Below are positions 15,685 to 23,749 of a stretch of DNA of 64,000 nt, piece by piece. Below the pieces are notes generated by a model that made no database searches, was not told the DNA's origin, and saw only the letters and a list, made by a program, of their open reading frames with translations. Made by a program: the position numbers and the translations under genes. Positions within the stretch are counted from its first letter, which is position 1. Each line of letters begins with the position of its first letter. The stretch spans positions 930,001 to 994,000 of the forward strand of contig JAHBSI010000001.1 of NCBI GenBank assembly GCA_019639195.1. Reading direction: 5' to 3'. The stretch comes from Acidobacteriota bacterium. Its GTDB lineage: Bacteria; Acidobacteriota; Blastocatellia; Pyrinomonadales; Pyrinomonadaceae.

Positions 15685-17757
15685 ATGTTTAAACCAATCT
15701 TAATTGCGTTGCTTCCATTCCTGTTTCTATTTAACAGCGGATCGGACGCACTTCTTTCGGGTGCGAAACCAAAGCCCGATGGCTATTCAGGAACTCTGGA
15801 AAAGATGCTTGTTGAGAGCGGCACCGTTTCGATGCGTGTTGACCTTAGCAAGATAAATGCAAACGCAGGCATCGTGCAGATCGATATGCCGGTAAAGGCG
15901 AACTCCTTCTTTACGATCCTGGTCTTCAATAACGAACTCCGTGGCCCGAATGCGGGTTCGATGGATCTTGAGGGCAGTTTCTCCGGCGGCAAGGGCCGGT
16001 CAGCTATCTCGTTCAACGACCTGGCCTTAGAGAACCAGGCATGGGAGGACGGCGGTGACCTTGTTGTTCGAAGCGCGACCACCGGTGCGGTCTATTTCCG
16101 CGTCGAGGGCCAGGAATACACCTATAATCCAATGATCCGCGGACTCGTTGTATCGAACGGCCGCCTCGTAGTTACCGACAGCTTCGCCGCTTCGCTCGGA
16201 CGGAAAGATCTTGCAGGCATCACGGTCGGGACGTTGGGCATGGAAACCAGAATGCGGACGATCGAATCGTCTGTGATCGTCGATGGCGAGGTCAAGTCGG
16301 AAGACATGCCCACGATGGCTCCGGGAGCCGGTACTGTTCCGGGGCCGGATGTCATCGTCGGCGACCTTTCGGGCCTTGCCCAGTTCGGAGGAAGTGACGG
16401 TACGCAGGTTGGCCTCGCGGTCGCAACCGACTCGTGCAATTTCGGAACGGAGAACCTGCACTGGAACGCGAACCCGAGCAACGATCATCCGGTCATTCCA
16501 CAGAATCTCTATCGAATGTCGGCAAGCGGCGATCGTATGGAGCAGATCGGGCAATCAAGCGTAAAGCACGCATTCACTGCACTTACGATGAATATTTGCG
16601 GCCTCGGCTGCAACGGCGTTGGCGGTTCGAACCTCGGTTCTGGATGTTCGGATCCCTATTCGGCAAGCTTGAACTCCGGTCCGAATCTAGGTTCGCGTGC
16701 ATGGATCAACCCCTTCACCGGAGCTTTTCCGCGAAACGATTCGGCGACACCGAACAATTCGCACACGGGCCATTCGCACACCGGCACGTCGCACCGCATC
16801 CTTGTTGAAATGAACGACCTCAACACCTCGATGAATGCCGGAGCCACGTATTACGCCGAAGGCCAGTACATCACTCCGCACGAGTACGCATGGTGTCAAA
16901 CGCATCCCGGCCAGTGCAATATGTACAACAACGTGTCGTATCGCCAGTACTCGGTGAACGGTACATCGAGCCCGTTCAGTTTCTCGCCGGTCGCATCGAC
17001 CGTTCGAACGAAACCGGCGATCATGGCCTGGACAGGTGCGACGATGGTCGATATTCAGCCGGCCGCCGGAACTGATGGTGTTGGAACTGTCGCGTACAAG
17101 GTCACGAACGTCTCGCCGGGCGTTTGGCATTACGAATACGCGATCTACAACCAGAATATGGACCGCGGTATTCAGTCTTTCAGCGTACCGGTCTCAAGCG
17201 GCGATATTACGAATATAGGCTTCCATGCACCTCCGCAGCATCCGGGATGGGCGAACGACGGCACCTTGGCGAACGCCGGCTTCAGCAGCCAGCCCTGGGC
17301 CGTAGATCAGTCGGGCGGAAATCTGACCTGGTCGAGCGAAACTTTTGCTCAGAACGTTAACGCGAACGCTATTCGTTGGGGCACGACCTATAACTTCCGC
17401 TTTGACTCGACGCACGCGCCCGTTACGGCTACCGCGACGATCGGCTTCTATAAGACCGGCGAGCCGATAACTGTTAACGTACAGGCTCCGGCATCGGTCG
17501 CTCCGCCGTCGACCTTCACGGTTGCGGGCCGGGTTGTTAATAGCAGCGGAATGGGTGTCGGCATGGAACGTGTATTCTTATCCGGTTCTGTCACAAGGGC
17601 CGGTGCCTTGACGAATCCATTCGGGTATTTCTTCTTCTCGAATGTGACGGCGGGCGATTACACGATCGGTGTTGCCTCGCGGCGATACACTTATCCGTCA
17701 TCACAGATCACGGTCAGCGACAATATCTCTGACCTGCTGATCACCGCAAACCCGTAA
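15685..17757 (+). CDS. Large exported protein with C-terminal carboxypeptidase-regulatory-like domain
   Basis: 690 residues with a signal peptide (FKPILIALLPFLFLFNSGSDA). The N-terminal region (about 35-230) is rich in beta strands. The middle has paired cysteines (NICGLGCNG, CQTHPGQC) and a His-rich patch (SHTGHSHTGTSH, near 364-375). The last 85 residues form a carboxypeptidase-regulatory/CNA-B-like fold: FTVAGRVVNSSGMGVGMERV, then NPFGYFFFSNVTAGDYTIGV. The middle part matches no family I recognise. A surface or extracellular adhesive or metal-binding role is possible but not shown. It is monocistronic, followed by a terminator hairpin. Confidence 0.6.
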   Translation: MFKPILIALLPFLFLFNSGSDALLSGAKPKPDGYSGTLEKMLVESGTVSMRVDLSKINANAGIVQIDMPVKANSFFTILVFNNELRGPNAGSMDLEGSFSGGKGRSAISFNDLALENQAWEDGGDLVVRSATTGAVYFRVEGQEYTYNPMIRGLVVSNGRLVVTDSFAASLGRKDLAGITVGTLGMETRMRTIESSVIVDGEVKSEDMPTMAPGAGTVPGPDVIVGDLSGLAQFGGSDGTQVGLAVATDSCNFGTENLHWNANPSNDHPVIPQNLYRMSASGDRMEQIGQSSVKHAFTALTMNICGLGCNGVGGSNLGSGCSDPYSASLNSGPNLGSRAWINPFTGAFPRNDSATPNNSHTGHSHTGTSHRILVEMNDLNTSMNAGATYYAEGQYITPHEYAWCQTHPGQCNMYNNVSYRQYSVNGTSSPFSFSPVASTVRTKPAIMAWTGATMVDIQPAAGTDGVGTVAYKVTNVSPGVWHYEYAIYNQNMDRGIQSFSVPVSSGDITNIGFHAPPQHPGWANDGTLANAGFSSQPWAVDQSGGNLTWSSETFAQNVNANAIRWGTTYNFRFDSTHAPVTATATIGFYKTGEPITVNVQAPASVAPPSTFTVAGRVVNSSGMGVGMERVFLSGSVTRAGALTNPFGYFFFSNVTAGDYTIGVASRRYTYPSSQITVSDNISDLLITANP

Positions 17758-17812
17758 AAAAGACTCGGGGACATTTGGCCGGATCCCGATATCGGAGCTC
17801 CGGGAAGAACGA

Positions 17813-17850
17813 AGGCGGCGCAACTTGGATCCAGGTTGCGCCGCCTCGCC
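17813..17850 (+). terminator. Intrinsic terminator after the large exported protein
   Basis: A 12-bp perfect stem AGGCGGCGCAAC (17813-17824) and complement (17835-17846) with a 10-base loop, then cgccttttg. The T run is short, so strength is uncertain. Confidence 0.6.
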
Positions 17851-18097
17851 TTTTGTACCGGGACACCGAGGTTTTTCGACCGACCGACAAAAAAAAATTC
17901 CCAAACGCCTAATTATCCGGTTTTTCAACTAGATATGCGTTGCAAAGAAAGTGTATTCTTATTGATTAGACGTTTTGGGCGACAGGCGGCCATACATTGT
18001 GCCTTATCTGTACAACGCGCGGCAGATACAGGCAATTCCCTCCCCGGTTCGAGAAACGGATCTAATAACCAAAGCTTAGGGAACTGAAGATCGGAAG
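17851..18097 (+). other. Leader region of the mreB operon
   Basis: About 250 bases without a gene, AT-rich near 17890-17975. It must hold the promoter of the elongasome operon, but no pair of boxes with correct spacing stands out. Immediately before the mreB ATG there is only a weak ribosome site (AAGATCGGAAG). Confidence 0.4.
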
Positions 18098-19144
18098 ATG
18101 GCATTTAAGTCTTTATTTAGTTTATTTTCGAGCGACCTCGCGATCGACCTCGGAACGGCAAATACTCTTGTTTACGCGAATGGTCGCGGGATCGTGGTCT
18201 CGGAACCTTCGATCGTTGCTATAAACAAGGTCACGAATCAGGTCGAGGCTGTTGGCCGCGACGCCAAGGAAATGCTTGGCCGCACGCCCGGCAACATCGT
18301 CGCTATCCGACCAATGAAGGACGGCGTGATCGCGAATTTCGAAGTTACGGAGAAAATGCTCCAGCACTTCATTCGCAAAGCTCACAACGGCAAGTCCTGG
18401 GTCAGGCCGCGTGTCGTCATCGGAATTCCCTCCGAGATCACGCAGGTCGAACGTCGTGCGGTCGAAGATTCGGCCTATCGTGCCAAGGCTTCAGAGGTTT
18501 ACCTCGTCGAAGAAGCAATGGCGGCGGCGATCGGTGCCGGCCTTCCCATTACGGAGCCTCACGGCAATATGGTCGTCGATATCGGCGGCGGTACGACGGA
18601 CATTGCGGTCATTTCGCTCTCTGGGATCGTCTATTCGCGGGCCGTTCGTGTTGCCGGCAACGAGATGGACGACGCCATCACGCAGTACATCAAGCGCAAA
18701 TACAACCTCCTGATCGGCGAACGCACGGCCGAGGCGATCAAGATCGCACTGGGCAGTGCATTCCCGCTCGAAGAGCCGCTATCCATGGACGTTCGCGGCC
18801 GCAACCTAATTGAAGGCATCCCAAAGACGATCACGATGACCGACGAAGAGATCCGCGAGGCTCTCTCGGACGCGATCTCGACCATCATCAACGCAGTTCG
18901 CGTCGCTCTCGAAAGGACACCGCCCGAACTTTCTGCCGATATCGTCGAACGCGGCATTGTCCTGACCGGCGGCGGAGCACTTCTCAAGAATCTCGATAAA
19001 CGCCTGATGATCGAGACCGGCCTGCCGGTCGTCATCGCCGAGGACCCACTCTCGTCCGTCGTTCTCGGAACGGGTAAAATGCTGTCGGATTTCGAGCTCC
19101 TTAAGCGTGTTAAGTGGGATAACTCGATGATGACGGGGAACTAA
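18098..19144 (+). CDS. mreB: Rod-shape actin homologue MreB
   Basis: 348 residues, the standard length. Actin-fold motifs are clear: phosphate 1 [10 protein letters not shown] (about 14-23), phosphate 2 [14 protein letters not shown] (about 162-175) and the adenosine motif [12 protein letters not shown] (near 290). The N-terminal amphipathic stretch [14 protein letters not shown] fits membrane binding. MreB forms short membrane filaments that direct lateral wall synthesis by RodA and PBP2. It leads an operon encoding the rest of the elongasome, implying a rod-shaped cell. Confidence 0.98.
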   Translation: MAFKSLFSLFSSDLAIDLGTANTLVYANGRGIVVSEPSIVAINKVTNQVEAVGRDAKEMLGRTPGNIVAIRPMKDGVIANFEVTEKMLQHFIRKAHNGKSWVRPRVVIGIPSEITQVERRAVEDSAYRAKASEVYLVEEAMAAAIGAGLPITEPHGNMVVDIGGGTTDIAVISLSGIVYSRAVRVAGNEMDDAITQYIKRKYNLLIGERTAEAIKIALGSAFPLEEPLSMDVRGRNLIEGIPKTITMTDEEIREALSDAISTIINAVRVALERTPPELSADIVERGIVLTGGGALLKNLDKRLMIETGLPVVIAEDPLSSVVLGTGKMLSDFELLKRVKWDNSMMTGN

Positions 19145-19238
19145 GGAAGCCGAAGTTCAAGGTTGAAAGTTCAAGTGCCCCGGTGCCTGAGGCCCTTCGG
19201 ATGGCCGACTTTGGGCAACCGCTCCTGGACGCACAGAG

Positions 19239-20132
19239 ATGGTTGAGCGTAGTCAAAAGGAAGTATGGCGATTGGCTCCCTGGCTAATGGTCGCCCTCCT
19301 ATTGCTTAATTTCATTCTAATGGCCCTGGATGCCCGTGAAAGCACCTCGGGCAAGCTCGTGGTACGCTCGTGGACCCAAACCGCCGCAGACTTCGTCCAA
19401 TCACCCGTAACGACCATCTCAGCTTCTGTATCAAACTACTTTTCCTCGATCGCGAACCTCCGATCTGCCCAGGATGAGAATTCGACCCTTAAGCAGCGTG
19501 TTCAGGAGCTCGAGGTCGAACTGCGGCAAAACGACGGCCTTTCGAATGAGAATGAGCGTCTTCGCTCGTTGCTCCAGCTAAAAGACGAAAGCAAGTACAA
19601 GGTGCTGACGGCCCGCATCATCGGACGTGATCCTTCCGCCTGGTTCAATGCTTCGATCATCAACCGCGGCAGCCTCGACGGCGTCGCCCTGAACATGCCG
19701 GTCGTAACTGACGGAGGAATTGTCGGGCGTATAACGGCGGTGAGCCCGCTTACTTCGCAGGTCGATCTGATCACATACAGCAAATCAGGCGTCGGCGGCA
19801 TCGTCGGCGAGGTTGGTTCGACAAACGCTCTTGGCGTGGTCGTCGGTACCGGAAAAACGGACATTCTTGAGATGAAATACGTTCCGGGAACCGCCGAGGT
19901 CGAGGTTGGACAGCCTATTTTTACGACGGGGCAGGACGGCATCTATCCGGCGGGACTCAAGATCGGCGAGATCGTGAATGTTGTACGCGGTTCCGCAACG
20001 ACCGCTCACAAAATAGAGATCAAGCCGGCCGCAAGATTGAATTCGATGCAGGAGGTCGGCGTGCTCTTGTATCAGCCGCCGCAAAGGCCAGAGTTCGAAC
20101 AGCGGGTGACGCCCGAGCAGAAGAAAAAATAA
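19239..20132 (+). CDS. mreC: Rod-shape protein MreC
   Basis: 297 residues. One N-terminal membrane helix (APWLMVALLLLNFILMAL, about 13-30), a coiled coil (LRSAQDENSTLKQRVQELE) and the two-barrel periplasmic domain with ARIIGRDPSAWFNASIINRG and VVGTGKTDILEMKYVP, all diagnostic of MreC. It scaffolds PBP2 and activates RodA in the periplasm. It lies 94 bases after mreB and is immediately followed by mreD. Confidence 0.96.
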   Translation: MVERSQKEVWRLAPWLMVALLLLNFILMALDARESTSGKLVVRSWTQTAADFVQSPVTTISASVSNYFSSIANLRSAQDENSTLKQRVQELEVELRQNDGLSNENERLRSLLQLKDESKYKVLTARIIGRDPSAWFNASIINRGSLDGVALNMPVVTDGGIVGRITAVSPLTSQVDLITYSKSGVGGIVGEVGSTNALGVVVGTGKTDILEMKYVPGTAEVEVGQPIFTTGQDGIYPAGLKIGEIVNVVRGSATTAHKIEIKPAARLNSMQEVGVLLYQPPQRPEFEQRVTPEQKKK

Positions 20133-20678
20133 ATGGAGGGAGTAAAGCTCACGATCGCAATAATAATCGCCATCGTTCTGCAGTGGACGCTGCGGAATGT
20201 GGCCGATTTCTTTATGTACGTGGACTTTCCTCTGATCGTCGTCGTCTATGCTGCGCTGCAGCGAAATTCGATCCGAGCCTTGCTGTTTGCAACGATATCG
20301 GGAGCAGCTGTAGATGCATTGAGCGGCGGACTTCTCGGGGCTAGCGGATTCTCGATGACCGTGATCGCGTACATCGTTGCGGAGATCGCAAGGCGAGTTT
20401 ATCTGGACAACTTGATCCTGAGGATACCCGTCATAGCGGGTGCAAGCATTTTGAGCAGCCTTATCTATTTTGGGATACATAAGCTGTTTGGACAGGAGCC
20501 GGCAGGATCGCTTGTGTTTGTCGGCGCCTACTCGCTGATCGGCACGATGATCGCCGGTACGCTTATGTTTCTGCTTTTGGACGCCATTTCAGCAGGTAAA
20601 CTAAAGCCCAAAAAACGAGAGATGTTCGCTAAACGTCGGCAAACCAGACGGCGTAATCCCATTCGGCTCAACAAATAG
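20133..20678 (+). CDS. mreD: Rod-shape protein MreD
   Basis: 181 residues with five or six membrane helices filling most of the chain and a basic C-terminal tail (KPKKREMFAKRRQTRRR). The ATG begins on the base after the mreC stop, so translation is coupled. MreD sequence is poorly conserved; identification rests on size, topology and its place between mreC and the PBP2 gene. It is an integral membrane part of the elongasome that modulates MreC. Confidence 0.9.
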   Translation: MEGVKLTIAIIIAIVLQWTLRNVADFFMYVDFPLIVVVYAALQRNSIRALLFATISGAAVDALSGGLLGASGFSMTVIAYIVAEIARRVYLDNLILRIPVIAGASILSSLIYFGIHKLFGQEPAGSLVFVGAYSLIGTMIAGTLMFLLLDAISAGKLKPKKREMFAKRRQTRRRNPIRLNK

Positions 20679-20699
20679 AGGCGGCGACGGGAGTTTTCG

Positions 20700-22592
20700 A
20701 TGAAGATCTACGATCACATTCAGAATTTAAGTGCGAGGGTCGGTGCGATCCAGGTGATCGCGTTCATCCTGCTTACGCTGCTTGGTGCTCGTCTCTATTA
20801 TCTTCAGGTCGTAAACGGCGAATATTACAGCGATCGTGCTGAGAACCAGCGTATCCGCCTGATCCCGATACCTGCACCGCGGGGTGCGATCTTTGACCGA
20901 AAAGGGCGAATTTTGGTTGATTCGCGGCCGATCTACAACGTCGTTATCTCGAACGACGGACTAAAGCACGCCTCGGGTGCCGACAAGGTCGCAGATTATT
21001 CGTCAGGCTTGCAGCTTGAGCCACAGTTCGTCAGCGAACGCCTTTCCGTCCTAAAGAAGCAGAATGAATTCGAATCGCTAGTCCTTAAAGAGAACGCGAC
21101 GATCGAGGATATTGCATGGGTCGAGGCCCATTCTCTGGAGTTTCCCGAGCTGCGCGTCGAACTCCAGCCGCAGCGACATTATCCGCTCGGGACAACTCTG
21201 GCGCACGTACTCGGCTATGTAGGTGAGATCAGCCCAAAGCAGCTGGAATCAGATGCCTATAAGGACAAAGGTTTTCGACCGGGGGACATTATCGGCAAGG
21301 GAGGCCTTGAGCAATATTACGACGAATATCTGCGTGGGCGTCCCGGATACAAGAAGGTCATCGTTGACAGCCGCGGCCGCGTTCAGAGCGAGCTTGAGAC
21401 CGTTCCGCCGCAATCAGGCCAGGATCTCGTAACGACGATCGATCTCGATCTTCAGAACACCGCCGAGGAACAGCTGGCAAATTCGGTCACGAAACGAGGC
21501 GTTGTGATCGCGATGGATCCGAACAACGGCGAGGTCCTCGCGATGGCGTCCGCACCGTCGTTCGATCCGAACATCTTCGTCAAAGGTGCTTCAACACCCG
21601 AAGGCCGCAAGCAGATCGCAGCGTACTGGAAAGACGAGACACGGCCGCTTCTCAATCGTGCGATTCAGGGACGCTATCCGCCCGGTTCGACTTGGAAGAT
21701 CCCGGAATCGGTTGGTGCACTGCAGGAAGGCGCCATCACCGTTGCCCATTCAAATATACTTTGCGGCGGCGGCATTACGGTCGGCAACAAACTTACGCGT
21801 TGCATGAGCAACCATGGCAGTCCTCCGCTTGATACGGCTATCACACGCTCGTGCGACGGCTATTACTATCGGCTGGGCCTGAAAATGGGCATCGAAGGCA
21901 TTATCAAAATGGTCGAGACGTTCGGGTTCGATAAACGCTCAGGCATCGATCTGCCGAATGAGAAAGTGCCGCAGACCCCGAAGACCTGGATGAAATACGT
22001 CGTCAAGCATGAAGGTAAATGGAGCGATATTCGCACCGTTTATGCTTCGATCGGGCAGGATACGGTCGTCGTAACGCCGATCTCGATGCTGCGAGCGGTA
22101 TCGAGCGTCGGAATGCGCGGCAAGGAGTATATTCCGCACTTCCTGAAAGAATTCGAACCGATAGCCGCCGTTGGCGAAGAGGGAGATCCGAACTATATTC
22201 CGGCGCGTGCAGGCTTTGCGTTCCAGCATCCGGAACCGAATCTTATTGAACTCCAGCCTGCACAGTGGGATCTCGTGCTCAAGGGCATGTGGGGCGTCGT
22301 CAACGCCGGCGGTACCGCGGGCTCAATTCGCATTCCCGGCTTTGATATCGCAGGAAAAACGGGCACGGCGCAGGTCGCTGAGGTCGGAAAGGATACGGGC
22401 AAGAATAGGGACCACTCCTGGTTTGTGAGCTTCGCACCGGCATACAAGCCCGAGATGAGCGTGATCGCGCTTATCGAAAATTCAGGCTTTGGAGCTCAGA
22501 ATGCTGCACCGGCGGTAAGGGCGATGTACGAATCCTATCTCACTCGCAGAGACGGCCAACAACCCGCGACGCAGGAGGTCGCCGCTCGCTAA
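20700..22592 (+). CDS. mrdA: Penicillin-binding protein 2, elongasome transpeptidase
   Basis: 630 residues. One N-terminal helix (GAIQVIAFILLTLLGARLYY), the PBP dimer/pedestal domain with RGAIFDRKGRILVDSRPIYNV (opening at about 60), then the transpeptidase domain. SxxK is GSTWK (near 339), the second motif is SCD (SCDGYYYRLG, near 390), the Asp form seen in class B PBP2, and KTG is GKTGTAQV. It cross-links peptidoglycan in the periplasm, paired with RodA, which is encoded next. A Gln/Ala tail follows the last helix. Confidence 0.96.
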   Translation: MKIYDHIQNLSARVGAIQVIAFILLTLLGARLYYLQVVNGEYYSDRAENQRIRLIPIPAPRGAIFDRKGRILVDSRPIYNVVISNDGLKHASGADKVADYSSGLQLEPQFVSERLSVLKKQNEFESLVLKENATIEDIAWVEAHSLEFPELRVELQPQRHYPLGTTLAHVLGYVGEISPKQLESDAYKDKGFRPGDIIGKGGLEQYYDEYLRGRPGYKKVIVDSRGRVQSELETVPPQSGQDLVTTIDLDLQNTAEEQLANSVTKRGVVIAMDPNNGEVLAMASAPSFDPNIFVKGASTPEGRKQIAAYWKDETRPLLNRAIQGRYPPGSTWKIPESVGALQEGAITVAHSNILCGGGITVGNKLTRCMSNHGSPPLDTAITRSCDGYYYRLGLKMGIEGIIKMVETFGFDKRSGIDLPNEKVPQTPKTWMKYVVKHEGKWSDIRTVYASIGQDTVVVTPISMLRAVSSVGMRGKEYIPHFLKEFEPIAAVGEEGDPNYIPARAGFAFQHPEPNLIELQPAQWDLVLKGMWGVVNAGGTAGSIRIPGFDIAGKTGTAQVAEVGKDTGKNRDHSWFVSFAPAYKPEMSVIALIENSGFGAQNAAPAVRAMYESYLTRRDGQQPATQEVAAR

Positions 22593-22624
22593 GTTATCGC
22601 GAGGCTCGCCTGCTTTGAATCTAA

Positions 22625-23740
22625 ATGGTCGCCCTTACTGAACGCGGATTACGAGATTTTGATTGGCAGACGGCGATCCTCGCCATTCTGATCTCGTTCT
22701 TTGGCGTCTGGCAGATCCACAACGCGGTTCCTTCTGAGAATTATTGGTCAAAGCAGATCTTCGGTATCGTCATAGCGTTCATAGCGTTCATCGTAGTTGC
22801 GTTCACGGACTATCGACGGCTGATCGACGCGGCTCCGATCTTTTACGCCTTCGGACTGGTACTTCTGTTCCTCGTGCTGACGCCTTTGGGTGTTGAGATC
22901 AACGGCCAGAAAGCTTGGGTCAGGCTGCCGCTCGTCGGGCAGTTTCAGCCGTCGGAATTCGTAAAGATCCCGACCGTGCTGATGCTTGCGAAGTACTTTG
23001 GGGCCAGAAAGTCAACGGTTCTCACGCTGCGCGAGGCACTTGTCGGCGGTGCGATCTTTGCCGGGCCGCTTGCGCTGATAATGCTCGAACCGGACGCGGG
23101 ACAAGCGATCACATATTTTCCGATACTTGCGGCGATGTTCTTTTTATCGGGCATCAAGATCCGATACGTCGTCATCGGAACTGTATTGGCGGCGGTGATG
23201 GTGCCGACGGCGTACATCGTCGGGGTAAAGACCGGCAAGATCAAACGCTATCAACAGGAACGGATCCTTGCGATCATCGATCCGGACAAGGTCGATCCGC
23301 GTGGTTATGGCTACCATACGATCCAATCGGTGATAACGGTCGGTAAGGGCGGCATCTCCGGGATCAAGGGAGACCCTGAGACATCACAGAGCGTTCTGAA
23401 ATTTTTACCGGAGCCGCAGACTGATTTTATTTTTGCAGTAACTGCTGAGAACACAGGGTTTATCGGTTGTGTATCGCTCCTTTTGGCGTATGCTCTGCTG
23501 CTTTCAAGGATGATCGCTAGTGCAAGACAAGCTTCTGACCGCGCCGGAATGCTTGTTATAATGTCGATCGTCTGTGGTTTGGCATTCCAGATATTTATGA
23601 ATGTCGGAATGGCCCTCGGGTTTCTCCCTGTGATCGGTGTCCCGCTCCCGCTAATGAGTGCAGGACTCTCGGCGATCCTTTCGACGTTCATTGCGATAGG
23701 TTTCGTGGTGAGCGTTCGGATGAGAAGGTTCGTCAATTAA
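22625..23740 (+). CDS. rodA: Peptidoglycan glycosyltransferase RodA (SEDS family)
   Basis: 371 residues, about ten helices. SEDS markers are present: GVEINGQKAWVRLP, then QPSEFVKIPTVLMLAKYF, the loop EPDAGQAITYFPILAAMFF with the catalytic-region Asp, and the C-terminal IGVPLPLMSAGLSAILSTF. RodA polymerises lipid II into glycan strands with PBP2. It starts 32 bases after mrdA and ends 9 bases before the class A PBP gene. Confidence 0.97.
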   Translation: MVALTERGLRDFDWQTAILAILISFFGVWQIHNAVPSENYWSKQIFGIVIAFIAFIVVAFTDYRRLIDAAPIFYAFGLVLLFLVLTPLGVEINGQKAWVRLPLVGQFQPSEFVKIPTVLMLAKYFGARKSTVLTLREALVGGAIFAGPLALIMLEPDAGQAITYFPILAAMFFLSGIKIRYVVIGTVLAAVMVPTAYIVGVKTGKIKRYQQERILAIIDPDKVDPRGYGYHTIQSVITVGKGGISGIKGDPETSQSVLKFLPEPQTDFIFAVTAENTGFIGCVSLLLAYALLLSRMIASARQASDRAGMLVIMSIVCGLAFQIFMNVGMALGFLPVIGVPLPLMSAGLSAILSTFIAIGFVVSVRMRRFVN

Positions 23741-23749
23741 GAGGTTTTT

